The notes: a model not told the origin generated them from the sequence alone. Positions 53,030 to 63,606 are shown, counted from the first letter of the stretch. The stretch is DNA of 64,000 nucleotides from Hymenobacter lapidiphilus (GCF_013377885.1 NZ_JABKAU010000019.1:1-64000), one strand, 5' to 3'. Made by a program: numbers and translations.

Positions 53030-55153
53030 CTATTGACGACTGAAGCGTACGGTCTGCCGTTGTGGGCCTTCACCCACTACCACCAGGTAATACCCCGCGG
53101 GCAGGTCGGCTATGCGCACGGCAGCGTCTGGCTGGCCGGCGGCCAGCGGCTGGCGCAGCAGCACCCGGCCTAACTGGTCCATCACCATCAGTTCGGCCGC
53201 AGTACCACCCAGGCCCAACACGTTTAGCACGTCGCTGGTGGCGGGGTTGGGGTAGGCTTGCAGGGTCTTAAAACCGGCCAGCGTGGCGGGTTGCCGGGCT
53301 GTAGAAGCCCCTGGAGCGGCAGTGGCGCTGGCCGCGCCGCCACAGGTTGGCGCAGTGGCTGAGTTGCTGAAGTAGAGCGTGAAGCCCTTGGTTTTCGACA
53401 CCATCACAAAGTTGCTGCCATCGTTGGTCACCCAGTAAGCCCCGTCGAGGCCAGCCAGCCCGGTGCTGGTCAGCGTCACCTCTGGCCGGGCATTCTTCAG
53501 CTGAAACGCCATACTGCTGCTGAAATCCACGTAGTAAGCGGGCACGCCGTTGGTGGTATTAAAGGCGAACTTATAAAGGCTGTTGGCCGCGGGGTTCCAG
53601 TACAAACTAAACTTCTTGAAGTTGCTTAGCGCCGGGCCGCCGCTACCCAGCACGTGGATGTTGCTGAAGGATACATTATTGAACACCGGCAAACCGTTAG
53701 CCGTCGGCGTTCCGAACGCGCAGCTGCTGCCGCCGCCTGTAGGGGCAGTCGTAATAATTACCGTCCGGGAGACTTCCGTAGCCAAACCCTGAGTCCCAGC
53801 CTCTATGGCCCGGGCGGCCACGGTATAAGTGCCGGCCACCGTGGGCGTCCAGCTCGCGCTATATGGGGCCGTATTGTCCTGCTGATAGAAAGCCCCGTTG
53901 ATTTTGAAGTTCACCTGCTGAATCGGACCGTTGGGGTCGGTGGCGGTGGCCGCCAGCGCGATGGTGGTGCCCAACACGTACTGCTGATTGTTGCTGGCCG
54001 GCGACGTGAGCGTAACTGTGGGCGGCTGGTTGGCCGGGGGCGTACCGCCGCTGCAGGGTACAATATTCCAGCTGGGGCAGCTTTTGATGATGCTGCTCTC
54101 CGTCCCGTCGCTGAGCGGAAAATCGGGCGTGTTAGGCACCCGCGTGTTGTTCCAGATGTGGACGTTGCTGAGGCTGCCCTGCTTTTTGCGCACCGTCGGG
54201 ATTTGCCCGCCAGCGGTTTGCAGGTTGAACGTGTTGTTGAAAATGGCCAGACTGTCGGCCGTGCGGCTCGGCAGCCCCCGGTCCAGAATATCGAGGCCCG
54301 AAGCCAGCACCGTGGAACCCGCCCGGTTAAAGGTATTGCCGTACACGAAGGCGGAGGAGCCTTTCAGGTCGATAAAGGCGTCGGCGCTGTTTACGCCGCT
54401 GATGCCCGCAGCCGAAAACGTGTTGTTGCGGATAATCGTCCCGCGGGTGCCTTCCTTCAGATCCAGCCCTTCGGCGGCCACGTTGGGGCCAATCGTGCAG
54501 TTCTGCACCGTGTTGAAGTCGCAATGCGGGCGGTACTTATCGTGCTGGCCTACGTCGGAACCAATATAAATGCCCTCCCCGAACCCGGGCTGCACGAGGC
54601 CGGTGTTATAAATCTGGCAGCCATCGACCACCACGCGGCCCGAGCCGTCGCGCAGGTGCAAGGCCTCATCGCCCACGTCATGCATTGCCACGTTGGTAAT
54701 CCGGCCGTAACTGGAGTTATCGAGCACCAGCCCCTTCGAGCCCTGCCGCAGCTCCAAATCTTTGATAGTCCAGTAGTTGCCACCCAGAATGCGCAACACG
54801 TAGCCCGCCGTGCCCGGCCCCGCTCCTTCCAGAATCGGCCGATTGGTAGCGCTGGCCCCGCGCAGAATAATGGGTTGGGCCGCCGTGCCGCTGGCTTTCG
54901 AGGAAAACCAGGCCAGGTCAGTCACGGTCAGGCTTTTGTAAATCCCGGCCGCTACCACAATTTCGTCGCCAGGCCGGGCATTGGCAAGGGCCTGCTGAAT
55001 GGCGGCTACGCTGTTGCAGTTGATAACGGCGGCCGTCTGGTTGGCCATACCAGGAGCCGGCTTGCTGGCCGGTTGGGCCTGCCCGCTCAGGGGCGAGGCC
55101 AGAGCAAGGCCTAGCAGCAGCGCCGAGAAGCAGGGGAGGAAAAATTGTTTCAT
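53030..55153 (-). CDS. Parallel beta-helix protein with T9SS domain, candidate polysaccharide lyase
   Basis: The 707-residue protein has a signal peptide ([19 protein letters not shown]) and a right-handed beta-helix (about 50-370) with many short coils such as [31 protein letters not shown] and [14 protein letters not shown] Big/PKD-like beta domain follows near 385 ([19 protein letters not shown]), then a second beta domain near 485, and a type A T9SS C-terminal domain ([12 protein letters not shown] start) in the last 80 residues. The beta-helix matches lyase families such as PL6 or PL9 rather than glycosidases, but no catalytic set is certain. It would be exported to the cell surface and begin polymer cleavage. 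Confidence 0.8.
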   Translation of the reverse strand: MKQFFLPCFSALLLGLALASPLSGQAQPASKPAPGMANQTAAVINCNSVAAIQQALANARPGDEIVVAAGIYKSLTVTDLAWFSSKASGTAAQPIILRGASATNRPILEGAGPGTAGYVLRILGGNYWTIKDLELRQGSKGLVLDNSSYGRITNVAMHDVGDEALHLRDGSGRVVVDGCQIYNTGLVQPGFGEGIYIGSDVGQHDKYRPHCDFNTVQNCTIGPNVAAEGLDLKEGTRGTIIRNNTFSAAGISGVNSADAFIDLKGSSAFVYGNTFNRAGSTVLASGLDILDRGLPSRTADSLAIFNNTFNLQTAGGQIPTVRKKQGSLSNVHIWNNTRVPNTPDFPLSDGTESSIIKSCPSWNIVPCSGGTPPANQPPTVTLTSPASNNQQYVLGTTIALAATATDPNGPIQQVNFKINGAFYQQDNTAPYSASWTPTVAGTYTVAARAIEAGTQGLATEVSRTVIITTAPTGGGSSCAFGTPTANGLPVFNNVSFSNIHVLGSGGPALSNFKKFSLYWNPAANSLYKFAFNTTNGVPAYYVDFSSSMAFQLKNARPEVTLTSTGLAGLDGAYWVTNDGSNFVMVSKTKGFTLYFSNSATAPTCGGAASATAAPGASTARQPATLAGFKTLQAYPNPATSDVLNVLGLGGTAAELMVMDQLGRVLLRQPLAAGQPDAAVRIADLPAGYYLVVVGEGPQRQTVRFSRQ

Positions 55154-55321
55154 AGCGGTTGCAGGAATTGGTGGAGGAAAAGGAGCGCGGTAGCAGTCCG
55201 GCGTGGCTACCCCAGAAGGGTAGAATCTTTGCGCTGGATATCAGCTGATTATCTGGCTTAATCTGGTGCTCAAGTTCACAAAAAAGCCGTGAGTTGCCGT
55301 ACTTTGGATAGCATATATCTA

Positions 55322-55335
55322 CGGAATCGTTTCCG
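55322..55335. promoter_or_regulatory. LacI-type operator O1
   Basis: CGGAATCGTTTCCG is a perfect palindrome except for the central TCGT, the usual LacI/PurR operator shape with a central CG. It lies 169 bases before the lyase ATG (minus) and 184 bases before uxuA (plus), in a divergent promoter region. Confidence 0.7.
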
Positions 55336-55375
55336 CTCTCCCGACGTCTCCGTAGCCCTGCTCTATCCCAGAAAG

Positions 55376-55389
55376 CGGAAACGATTACG
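55376..55389. promoter_or_regulatory. LacI-type operator O2
   Basis: CGGAAACGATTACG is one mismatch from the palindrome of O1 in inverted orientation. The centre of O2 lies 54 bases from the centre of O1, about five helical turns, which would allow one dimer pair to loop or to control both divergent promoters. Confidence 0.65.
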
Positions 55390-55518
55390 TAAATAAATCG
55401 ACGACTTCCTGACGGCAACCCGCGCGATAATGCGGTATTTGGGGGCTATCAACTGGCTCAACCGCGTTGTGCTGCCGCCACCCCGGCCTCGTTTTTCCTC
55501 CCCAACTTTTCTTTCCTG

Positions 55519-56682
55519 ATGCCTCTCATCCAAAGCTGGCGCTGGTACGGCCCCCAGGACCCCGTTTCACTCGCCGACATCCGCCAGGCTGGCGCCACCG
55601 ACGTGGTATCGGCCCTGCACCACATTCCCAACGGCGAGGTGTGGCCGGTAGCCGAAATTAAGCGGCGGCAGGACGAAGTAGCCGCTGCCGGCCTGTGCTG
55701 GAGCGTGGTAGAAAGCGTGCCGGTGCATGAGCATATCAAAACCCGCACCGGCGACTTCCGGCGCTACATCGGCAACTACCAGCAGAGCCTGCGCAACCTG
55801 GCGGCCTGCGGTATCCGCACCGTTACCTACAACTTTATGCCGGTACTCGACTGGACCCGAACCGACCTGGCCTACGAGTTGGCCGACGGCTCACGGGCAT
55901 TGCGCTTCGAGCGGCTGGCCTTCGTGGCGTTCGATACCCTGCTGCTGCAGCGGCCCGGAGCCCGCGCCGAGTACCCGGCGGCTGAGCTGGCCGCCGCCGA
56001 AGCCCGGCTGGCGGGCATGAGCCCCGAGCAACGGCAGCAGCTGCAGCGCACCCTCATTGCCGGCCTGCCCGGCAGCGAGGAAAGCTTCACACTCCAGCAG
56101 TTTCAGCAGGCGCTGGATGCGTACCAAGACATAGACGCAGATCAGCTGCGGGAAAATCTGGTGCTGTTTCTACGCGACATTGTGCCGGTAGCCGAAGAGG
56201 TGGGTATCAACCTAGCCATTCATCCCGACGACCCACCCTACCCCATCCTGGGCCTGCCCCGGGTGGTGAGCACTGCCGCCGATGTGCGGGCTCTGTTTGA
56301 AGCAGTGCCCTCGCCCAACAACGGGCTGTGCTTCTGCACCGGCTCGTTTGGTGTGCGGCCCGATAACGACCTGGCGGCCATGGTGCGCCAGTTCGCCGAC
56401 CGCATCCACTTTCTGCACCTGCGCAGCACCCAGCGCGATGCGGCCGGAAACTTCTACGAGGCCAACCACCTCGAAGGCGACGTGGATATGTACACCGTGC
56501 TACGCGAAGTGGTGCAGGTAATGCGGCAACGGCAAATTAGCCTGCCCATGCGCCCCGACCACGGCCACCAAATGCTCGACGACCTGCATAAGCGCACCAA
56601 CCCTGGCTACTCGGCTATTGGCCGCCTGCGCGGTTTGGCCGAACTGCGCGGCTTGGAGCTGGGCATTATGCGCAGTCTGTAG
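55519..56682 (+). CDS. uxuA: D-mannonate dehydratase
   Basis: UxuA dehydrates D-mannonate to KDG. The 387-residue protein has the TIM-barrel start [29 protein letters not shown] near 31, AIHPDDPP near residue 235 and CTGSFGV near 273. [17 protein letters not shown] and [12 protein letters not shown] follow near the end. All are typical of UxuA. It is the only plus-strand gene in the locus before the regulator, so it is divergent from the beta-helix lyase and convergent with the SDR gene, with which it shares a terminator. Its promoter probably lies near O1/O2. Confidence 0.95.
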   Translation: MPLIQSWRWYGPQDPVSLADIRQAGATDVVSALHHIPNGEVWPVAEIKRRQDEVAAAGLCWSVVESVPVHEHIKTRTGDFRRYIGNYQQSLRNLAACGIRTVTYNFMPVLDWTRTDLAYELADGSRALRFERLAFVAFDTLLLQRPGARAEYPAAELAAAEARLAGMSPEQRQQLQRTLIAGLPGSEESFTLQQFQQALDAYQDIDADQLRENLVLFLRDIVPVAEEVGINLAIHPDDPPYPILGLPRVVSTAADVRALFEAVPSPNNGLCFCTGSFGVRPDNDLAAMVRQFADRIHFLHLRSTQRDAAGNFYEANHLEGDVDMYTVLREVVQVMRQRQISLPMRPDHGHQMLDDLHKRTNPGYSAIGRLRGLAELRGLELGIMRSL

Positions 56683-56692
56683 TTGCTGAACC

Positions 56693-56741
56693 TTAAAAAC
56701 CAGCTCCTGAGCCTTTTTAAGGGGCAGGAGCTGGTTTTTAA
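56693..56741. terminator. Bidirectional terminator between uxuA and the SDR gene
   Basis: TTAAAAACCAGCTCCTG (56693-56709) and CAGGAGCTGGTTTTTAA (56725-56741) are exact 17-bp inverted repeats. Each strand ends in a T-run after the GC stem. It sits between convergent genes and is one of the clearest terminators in the window. Confidence 0.9.
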
Positions 56742-56780
56742 GTGAAGCCTCAAGGCACGCCAAGCATTCCAGAAAATCAG

Positions 56781-57602
56781 TTACACGCCCCCAAAAATCG
56801 AGAAGCCGCCGTCCACACAAATCATGGAGCCGGTTACGAAGCAGGAGGCGTCGCTGAGCAGCCACACCAAAGCGCCTTGCAGTTCCTCGGGCTGGCCAAA
56901 ACGCTGGAAGGGTGTCTGGCGGATGACTTTTCCGCCGCGCTCCGTGAACGTGCCGTCGGGATTGGTAAGCAGGTCGCGGTTTTGCTCGGTGAGGAAAAAG
57001 CCGGGAGCCAGCGCGTTCATGCGCAGCTTGTCGGCGTAGCGGTTGGCCATTTCCACCGCAAACCACTGGTTATAGCAGTCCACGGCGGCCTTGCCCATAT
57101 TGTAGCCCAGCACTTTAGTAATGGCCCGCTTCGAGTTCATGGAGGAAATATTGACGATGCTGCCGGCGCCCGACTCGGCCAGCAGCGGCCCGAACACCTG
57201 GGTCGGGAGCACCGTGCCCCAGAGGTTGAGGTCCATCACCCGTCTCATGCCTTCAATATTCATGTTGAACACATCATCGGCAGGGTCGAGCACGCCGTCG
57301 GGCGCGTTGCCGCCGGCCCCGTTCACGAGGCCATCTAGCCGGCCAAAGGTGCTGCGCACTTTATCGGCGGCAGCCCGCAGCTGTCCTTCATCGAGCACGT
57401 CGGCCACCAGCGCCAGCGCCCGGCCGCCCTGCGCAATGATTGCCTGAGCACGCTGCTCGGCTACCTCGGCGTTGCGGCCCAGAATGCCCACGGCTCCACC
57501 GGCCGCCGCAATACCTTCGATAAAAGCCGCGCCCAGAATGCCGGTACCGCCGGTTACCACAACTACTTTATCCCGGAGAGAAAATTGCTCTGTCATCTTC
57601 AA
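56781..57602 (-). CDS. SDR oxidoreductase, probable D-fructuronate reductase
   Basis: This 273-residue short-chain dehydrogenase has VVTGGTGILGAAF near 16 for the nucleotide, NGAGGN near 94, the catalytic Ser and Tyr-x-x-x-Lys in NISSMNSKRAITKVLGYNMGKAA near 150-167, and WLLSDASCFVTGSMICVDGGF near the end. The NGAGGN variant and length fit the SDR group that reduces fructuronate to mannonate in Gram-positives and Bacteroidota. This protein would do the job of UxuB, which is a different fold in E. coli. KduD is the main alternative, but it is shorter and starts differently. The reaction would link UxaC to UxuA. Confidence 0.8.
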   Translation of the reverse strand: MKMTEQFSLRDKVVVVTGGTGILGAAFIEGIAAAGGAVGILGRNAEVAEQRAQAIIAQGGRALALVADVLDEGQLRAAADKVRSTFGRLDGLVNGAGGNAPDGVLDPADDVFNMNIEGMRRVMDLNLWGTVLPTQVFGPLLAESGAGSIVNISSMNSKRAITKVLGYNMGKAAVDCYNQWFAVEMANRYADKLRMNALAPGFFLTEQNRDLLTNPDGTFTERGGKVIRQTPFQRFGQPEELQGALVWLLSDASCFVTGSMICVDGGFSIFGGV

Positions 57603-57608
57603 ATCACT

Positions 57609-57666
57609 GTAATCGTTAATGTATAGTCGCTGATTTTCGAGCCGTGGCGTTAGTTGCGTTTCCGAC
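57609..57666 (-). promoter_or_regulatory. Weak LacI-operator half-sites before the SDR gene
   Basis: TGTAATCGTTAATG (about 57609-57622) resembles CGTAATCGTTTCCG, and GCGTTTCCGAC (about 57657-57666) is one half-site. Neither is a full palindrome, so binding is uncertain. Confidence 0.3.
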
Positions 57667-57708
57667 TATTCAGGCGAAAAACATAAGCCATTCACCGAAC
57701 ATCATTCT

Positions 57709-58908
57709 TCACAACTCCCACGGCAAGCGGCTTTCGGCGGGAAATCGGGCCATCACTGTCGCTACTGGCAACGCAGGGTAATAAGGACGCACCCGGTTGT
57801 AAATAGCTAGGATAGTCCGGTTGCTGACCGGCATCACGTCGGGCCGCTCGAGCTGGCGTTGGCCCAGCAGGTAAGGTGTAAACCAGGCTACAGCGGGCTC
57901 AAGTCCCCGCCCGTCGGGCGTGCGGTAGTGCCACAAGTCGAGGCCCAGCGGTTGAGCCAGAATGGCCAGCTTTACCCAGCCCTCCAGGTTCATGGACGTG
58001 TAATTCCAGGGCCGAGTGCGCTCCAGTTCCAATGGCTGCGAGCCATCGGGCGCGAATTGCACCCCAATGCGGGGCAGCGTTTGGGTTTGCAGCGTGGTGC
58101 GGGCCAGCGCTGCATCTCCGGTGAACCGGGCAAAGTCCACGACTTGCAGATCGTAGAAAGTCCCGTGATTGTTCTCGCTGCCCCGCTCCTGCTGTCCGAT
58201 GGGGCTCGTAAGCAGCCAACTGGTAAACTGCCGGAACCAGCCGCGTATACTTTTCGTCAGCTTTTCATCGGCGGCCCGGCTGCCGTGCAACAAGGCCAGC
58301 GCATCGGGAATCTCGGTGAGGTGGCGGGTTTCGATAATGCCAAATCCCCGCCCCGTGGTGCTGCCCGGAATACCCTGCCCAAAATTCAGATTAGGGTTCA
58401 TGCGGGTGGCGGGGTCCAAGAAGAATACCCGCAGCTGCCGGGCAGCGTGCGCGGCGTAGGCCTCCTGCCCGCTGAAATAGTAGGCTAGCCCGAGTAGCCG
58501 GGCATCATGGCACACCTGTGCCAGCCGGGCTCCGTCGCGCATGTTCACCGACTCAGGATTGCGCAATCCATCCTTTTGAATGTAGGGCTTACCGTTGGGC
58601 CGATTGGGGTCGGGCCACCAGTAGGGCGCCTGCGAAAGGTAGTCGTGTTTGTCGCCGCTGGGCGGCACTTGGGGCTTGCTGGTGATGGGGTCGGGCACAC
58701 GCGTCAGGGCCTTATCGGCCGCAGCCAGCAGCGCTTTTACCGGCCTTACAGCTGCGGCCTGGCCTTGCTGGTAAGCAACCTTAACGGTTGCCAGCGCGGC
58801 ACTATCGAGTAGCAGCAACCGGGGCGGAGCGGGAGCTGCCCCAGCAGTCGGGGCAGCCCATAGGTCGCTCAGCAGCAGTAGCAGATAAACGCACAATCCT
58901 CGCATCAC
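57709..58908 (-). CDS. Alginate-lyase-superfamily protein, lyase 2
   Basis: The 399-residue protein has a signal peptide (about 1-23, LLLLLSDLWAAPTAGA). It has the same motif series as lyase 1: YLSQAPYWWPDPNRP near 93, YIQKDGLRNPESVN near 112, RVFFLDPATRMNPNLNFGQG near 165, TTGRGFGIIETRHL near 187 and SENNHGTFYDLQ near 244. It differs enough from lyase 1 that the two probably act on different linkages or regions of the polymer. It lies 27 bases downstream of susD and is probably cotranscribed with susC and susD. Confidence 0.85.
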   Translation of the reverse strand: MMRGLCVYLLLLLSDLWAAPTAGAAPAPPRLLLLDSAALATVKVAYQQGQAAAVRPVKALLAAADKALTRVPDPITSKPQVPPSGDKHDYLSQAPYWWPDPNRPNGKPYIQKDGLRNPESVNMRDGARLAQVCHDARLLGLAYYFSGQEAYAAHAARQLRVFFLDPATRMNPNLNFGQGIPGSTTGRGFGIIETRHLTEIPDALALLHGSRAADEKLTKSIRGWFRQFTSWLLTSPIGQQERGSENNHGTFYDLQVVDFARFTGDAALARTTLQTQTLPRIGVQFAPDGSQPLELERTRPWNYTSMNLEGWVKLAILAQPLGLDLWHYRTPDGRGLEPAVAWFTPYLLGQRQLERPDVMPVSNRTILAIYNRVRPYYPALPVATVMARFPAESRLPWEL

Positions 58909-58935
58909 ATCATCTGTCGTTACCCCGGCTGCAAC

Positions 58936-60372
58936 CTACTGGCCGTAGCCGGGGTTCTGGGTGAGATTGGGGTTGAGGATAGATTCGTTGACCGGAATCG
59001 GGAACAGATAGTAGCGGGGATCCACACGGCTCACCAGCGTTGGCTTAGCTGCTACTACTGCTTCGTTGAGGCGCTTAAGGCGGGTCAGGTCGTACCAGCG
59101 GTGGCCCTCAATGCATAGCTCCCAGCCCCGCTCCCGCACCAGCAAGTCCACGAAGGCGTCCTTGGTGGTCGTGCCCGTGAGTGGTGCCAGACCGGCCCGT
59201 ACCCTCACGGCGTTGATGCCAGTGTACTTGGCCGGGTCGGCCGGGTTGATGTTATTGAGAATTTCTGACTGCAGGAGCAGGATATCCGCGTAGCGCGCCA
59301 CCAGGTAGTTGGCCCGCGAGTCGTTACCGATGCGCAGCGGGTCCTTGAACTTGACAAAGAAATAGCGCGGCAGTGTAGCGCCGTTTGCACCCCGGTTGGT
59401 AATATTCCAGGTCCGGCGCACGTCGGCAGTGGCGTAGGAAGTCACGAATGTCGGCTCCACGCTGAACGTGCCGAGCCCGTCAGGCACAATCTGCGCGGGC
59501 GTAAACTGGCGCACGATGATGCTGCCGACGTTGGGCGGCAAGTCAAACTGAATGGAGAAGATATGCTCAGGGCCATTTTCCTTGTCCGGGTCGAATACGT
59601 CGGAGTAAGTGGGTACCAGCCGGTATAGGCCCGAACTCATCACCCGGTTCACGGCGCTCAGCGCGTCGGCCATATCGGTGGACTTGGCGGCGGAACTGCC
59701 GGCGCGGGTCAGGTACAGCTTAGCCAGCAGGGCGGCGGCGGCCCCCTTCGAGGCCCGGCCTTTCTGGTCGCCCGGAATCTGGTTTTCGGCCAAGCAATTG
59801 GCCTCAGCAAACTGCAAATCGGCAATTACCTGTTCGTATACCTCGGCGGCGGGCGTGCGGGCCGGCTTTATATTATCGTCCGGCGACTTCACAGTGCTCA
59901 GCACCAGCGGCACGTCGCCGAAGCAGCGCACCAAATCGAAGTAGGCCATACCGCGCAAAAAGCGCGCATTGCCGATGAGGTTGTTCCGGCGGGCTTCATC
60001 CATGGGCACGCCGGGGCCGCGCTCAATCACGTCGTTGGCCCGGTTCACCATCAGGTAGATGCTGGTCCACCAGTTGTTCACCTCGTTCAGGCGCTCATCG
60101 TACGTGAAGCGAGAGAGTTGGGCCCGCTCGTCGCTAGCCGAGCCCACCCGAACGTAGTCGCCGGGCAGCTCCGTGATTTGCCAGGCCGTGCGGCCGAAGT
60201 ACAGCTGCGGCAGCAGGGCCCCGTAGGCACCGTTGAGGCCCGCCACTAAGTCGCCCTCGCTCTTGTAAAAAGTATCGGAAGCCACGAAATCATACGGCGT
60301 TTCTTCCAGAAAACTTTCGCACGAACCCAGGCTCAGGCCCAGCAAGCTAAGTATCAGTAGGTTCTTTTTCAT
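58936..60372 (-). CDS. SusD/RagB-like surface glycan-binding lipoprotein
   Basis: The 478-residue protein has a lipobox (SLGSC, Cys near residue 18) and SusD features: SFLEETPYDFVASDTFY near 19, LNGAYGALLPQLYFGR near 45, NNWWTSIYLMVNRANDVIER near 98, FLRGMAYFDLVRCFGDVPLVL near 138, and a C-terminal VDPRYYLFPIP near 453. It captures oligosaccharides at the cell surface and hands them to the SusC channel. It follows susC by about 97 bases on the same strand. Confidence 0.95.
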   Translation of the reverse strand: MKKNLLILSLLGLSLGSCESFLEETPYDFVASDTFYKSEGDLVAGLNGAYGALLPQLYFGRTAWQITELPGDYVRVGSASDERAQLSRFTYDERLNEVNNWWTSIYLMVNRANDVIERGPGVPMDEARRNNLIGNARFLRGMAYFDLVRCFGDVPLVLSTVKSPDDNIKPARTPAAEVYEQVIADLQFAEANCLAENQIPGDQKGRASKGAAAALLAKLYLTRAGSSAAKSTDMADALSAVNRVMSSGLYRLVPTYSDVFDPDKENGPEHIFSIQFDLPPNVGSIIVRQFTPAQIVPDGLGTFSVEPTFVTSYATADVRRTWNITNRGANGATLPRYFFVKFKDPLRIGNDSRANYLVARYADILLLQSEILNNINPADPAKYTGINAVRVRAGLAPLTGTTTKDAFVDLLVRERGWELCIEGHRWYDLTRLKRLNEAVVAAKPTLVSRVDPRYYLFPIPVNESILNPNLTQNPGYGQ

Positions 60373-60468
60373 CTTGAAAAGTAGAAGCAGTGAGAATTGG
60401 TTTCTGGTGACTGGCCTTTAGCTTTTGATGATTTCAGACGAAGCCAAAAACCAGCCAGCAAAACCAGC

Positions 60469-63400
60469 TTAGAAGGATGCCTTCACGCCGAAAATAAACG
60501 TGCGGGTGCTGGGAAAGGCATTGTAATCGGTGTTCAGGCTCAGGTTGTCGCGGCCGAACGAGTTCACCTCCGGGTCGTAGCCCGAGTAGTCGGTGATGGT
60601 TATCAGGTTTTGGGCGGTAACATAGACGCTGGCCCCTTTCACGGCGTTGCTGAACTTGGGCAGCGTGTAGCCAAGCGTCAGGGTTTTGAGGCGCACGAAG
60701 CTGCCGTCTTCCACATAGTCGCTGATGATGCCCGTAGAGCGGCGCACCGGGCTGCCGGCCCGTGGGATGTTGGTGTCGGTATTGGTCGGCGTCCAACGGT
60801 TAACCACCGTTTGGAGCTTGTTGGTGGTGAAAATGCCCGATTCCAGCTCGTAGCGGTTCAGGTTGAGCACGTCGGTGCCCTGCACGCCCTGAATAAACAC
60901 GCTCAGGCTGAAGCCCCCGTAGCGGAAGTTGTTGGTGGCCCCGTAAATGAATTTGGGCTGGGCATTCCCGATGATTACGCGGTCGGCCGAGGTAATCTGA
61001 TTATCGCCGTTCTGGTCGATAAAGCGCGGGTCGCCGGGGCGGTAAACGGGTGATGTAATGCCGCTGGCCCTAATTTCATCAGCCGACTGCCAGATGCCGT
61101 TCGACTGGTGACCATAAAACGAGCCGATAGGTTCGCCCACCCGCAGGATGCTGGTGAAGCCCACTCCCGAGCCCACGAACAGGCTGGAACTCGACTGCCC
61201 CACCGGCCGCTCAAACTCGCCGTCGAGGTCGAGCACTTTGTTGCGGTTAAGCGACAAATTCAGGTTGGTGTTCCAGCCGAACTTCGGTCCATCGAAGTTG
61301 GAGGTGTTGAGGGCAAATTCAAGCCCCTTGTTCTCCACGCTGCCCGCATTGCGCAACAGGTTTGGAAAGCCCGTAGTGCGCGGGGTGGCCACTTCTAGTA
61401 GCAGGTCGGTGGTCTTTTTGTAGTATGCGTCGGCCGTGAAGCTGATGCGGTTTTCAAGGAAGGCCACGTCGATGCCTACGTTGGTGGAGGCCGTCGACTC
61501 CCAGCGCAAATTGGGGTTCCCAATGTTGAGCGGGGCTAGACCCACTAGGCGGCTCGTGCCGCCGGCATAGCCCGCTACGCCGTAACGCTGCAACGACTGG
61601 TAGTTATCAATTTCCTGGTTGCCGGTAATACCGTATCCCACCCGCAGCTTCAAGTCGCTCAGGGCGGTCAAGCCCTGCATAAACGGTTCATCAATCAGCC
61701 GGTAGGCAAAGGCCGCCGACGGGAAGTAGCCCCACTTATTGTTGCGGCCGAAGCGCGAGGACCCGTCGGCCCGCATCGTCACCGTGAACAGGTAGCGCTC
61801 GAACAGGCGGTAGTTGACGCGGCCGAAGTAAGAGGCCAGCGAGTTGGAGAAGCGCCCTGAACCGGGCGGCAGCAGGTTGGCCCCGAGACCGATATTGTCG
61901 GACCCCAGCTGGTTGGTGAAGAAGTTGGTGTTCGAGACGGCGAAGTTGTTGCCAAAAAACCGCTGGAACGTGAGGCCGCCCACCACGTTGAGGGCGTTGT
62001 TCTCGTTGAGCTTCTTGTCGTAGGTAAGCGTGTTCTCGTTCAGCCAGCTATACTGGTTTACCGCGCCCCGGGTAGCCAGGCCCCGGTTGAGGCGGCCCAA
62101 AAAGATGTCGTTGGGCCGGAAGACGTCGACCTGGGTGATGCGGTAGTCGAGGCCGGCGGTCGAGCGCAGGGTCAGGCCCTCGATAAGTTCGTAGTTGCCG
62201 GCCAGATTAAACAGGCCCCGCGCTGTGGTGCGGTGGTCCTTAGTATTGAGGGCGTAGGCTACCGGGTTGCCGATGTTTTCCACGTTGGGCAGCGGCGTGT
62301 TCGAAAACGTGTATTCGCCAAACTCGTCGCGCACCGGATTGATGGGGCTGAAGCGCAGCGCGTCCAGAATTACGCCCCCGTTGCTGCCACCCGACGAGTT
62401 TACGAAGGCCCGCTTCTCGAAGGTGCCCGCAATCTGGCTCGTCAGGCCAAAGCTGAGCTTATTACTGATTTTGCGGTCGATGTTGAAACGCAGCGTACCG
62501 CGCTGGAAGCCCGAGTTGAGCACGATACCCTCCTGGTCGAAATAATTCAGGCTCAGGTTGTAGCGCGTGGCCTCGGTGCCCCCATTGAAGCTGAGTTGGT
62601 AGTTGCTTACGCGGGCTGTGCGAAGAATTTCGTCCTGCCAGTCGGTGCCCTCGCCTAGCGAGTCGATCTGGCTGGGGCGGTAGGGCTGCGGCAGCGTGCC
62701 ACCCGATTCTGCGGCCACGTCGTTGAGGTAGCTGGCAAACTCGCGGGCATTCATCAAATCGTACTTCTTACGCACAATCTGAATGCCGGTGTAGGCCTCG
62801 AAATTAATGGTGTTGCCGCCGGCCTTACCCTTTTTGGTGGTGATCAGCACCACCCCGTTGGCGCCCCGCGAGCCATAGATGGCCGTGGCTGAAGCATCCT
62901 TGAGAATTTCCACCGACTCGATATCGGAAGGATTGATAGAGTTCAAATCACCGGCGCCCGGAAAGCCATCGACCACGAAAAGCGGCTCGTTACCCGTATT
63001 GATGGAGTTCGTGCCCCGGATGCGAATAGAAATATCGCCCCCCGGCTCGGCACTGGTCTGCGTTACCTGCACCCCACTCACGCGGCCCTGCAAAATTTGC
63101 TCGGGCCGGGTGATAGGCGTTTCGGCCACCTGCGCTGCCGAAATAGAAGCCACGGCACCTGTAATGTCGCGTTTACGCTGGGTGCCATAACCCACCACTA
63201 CTACATCGTTGAGCGTGGTGGTCTGCTCGGCGAGCCGTACGGTAACCGGCGCAGAACCGCTCACCTGCACCTGCTGGCCCGCAAAGCCTACGTAGGAGAA
63301 TACAAGCAGCGGGTTTTCGACCGTCGTGTTTAACACGAACGAACCGTCGGCGTTGGTGCTGGCACCTTGGGTAGTGCCCTTCACAATAACCGTTACGCCG

Positions 63401-63522
63401 GGCAGGCCCGTGCCATCGGCGGCACTCACCACCCGGCCAGATATCTGCCGGCTTTGGGCCTGGGCTGCCGTAAGGGTCCCGAGCGTAACTAGGGGAACTA
63501 GCAGCAGAGTAGATGTGCGCAT
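60469..63522 (-). CDS. SusC/RagA TonB-dependent outer-membrane receptor
   Basis: The 1017-residue protein has a signal peptide (LLLVPLVTLGTLTAAQAQ) and a carboxypeptidase-like domain near residue 27-100. A TonB-box-like segment (LNDVVVVGYGTQRKRDITGAV) follows, then the plug domain with the SusC motif FVVDGFPGAGDLNSINPSDIESVEILKDASATAIYGSRGANG near 180. The 22-strand barrel ends in FPSTRTFIFGVKASF. It is the energy-coupled import channel for uronate oligosaccharides. The operator at 63607 lies 85 bases upstream, so it is the probable first gene of the regulated operon susC-susD-lyase 2. Confidence 0.96.
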   Translation of the reverse strand: MRTSTLLLVPLVTLGTLTAAQAQSRQISGRVVSAADGTGLPGVTVIVKGTTQGASTNADGSFVLNTTVENPLLVFSYVGFAGQQVQVSGSAPVTVRLAEQTTTLNDVVVVGYGTQRKRDITGAVASISAAQVAETPITRPEQILQGRVSGVQVTQTSAEPGGDISIRIRGTNSINTGNEPLFVVDGFPGAGDLNSINPSDIESVEILKDASATAIYGSRGANGVVLITTKKGKAGGNTINFEAYTGIQIVRKKYDLMNAREFASYLNDVAAESGGTLPQPYRPSQIDSLGEGTDWQDEILRTARVSNYQLSFNGGTEATRYNLSLNYFDQEGIVLNSGFQRGTLRFNIDRKISNKLSFGLTSQIAGTFEKRAFVNSSGGSNGGVILDALRFSPINPVRDEFGEYTFSNTPLPNVENIGNPVAYALNTKDHRTTARGLFNLAGNYELIEGLTLRSTAGLDYRITQVDVFRPNDIFLGRLNRGLATRGAVNQYSWLNENTLTYDKKLNENNALNVVGGLTFQRFFGNNFAVSNTNFFTNQLGSDNIGLGANLLPPGSGRFSNSLASYFGRVNYRLFERYLFTVTMRADGSSRFGRNNKWGYFPSAAFAYRLIDEPFMQGLTALSDLKLRVGYGITGNQEIDNYQSLQRYGVAGYAGGTSRLVGLAPLNIGNPNLRWESTASTNVGIDVAFLENRISFTADAYYKKTTDLLLEVATPRTTGFPNLLRNAGSVENKGLEFALNTSNFDGPKFGWNTNLNLSLNRNKVLDLDGEFERPVGQSSSSLFVGSGVGFTSILRVGEPIGSFYGHQSNGIWQSADEIRASGITSPVYRPGDPRFIDQNGDNQITSADRVIIGNAQPKFIYGATNNFRYGGFSLSVFIQGVQGTDVLNLNRYELESGIFTTNKLQTVVNRWTPTNTDTNIPRAGSPVRRSTGIISDYVEDGSFVRLKTLTLGYTLPKFSNAVKGASVYVTAQNLITITDYSGYDPEVNSFGRDNLSLNTDYNAFPSTRTFIFGVKASF

Positions 63523-63606
63523 ATAATGTGGGAATTAGGTGAGTAACCGGTCAGCCAAGTACTGGAATCGACTATCGGAAACGCGCGCTTTTGCCGGATT
63601 TATTCA

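Noticed and set aside
55519..56682. Possible exact -7 promoter box for uxuA
   Set aside because: The only near match, GGTATTTG, lacks the TAnnTTTG spacing, so I did not call a promoter.
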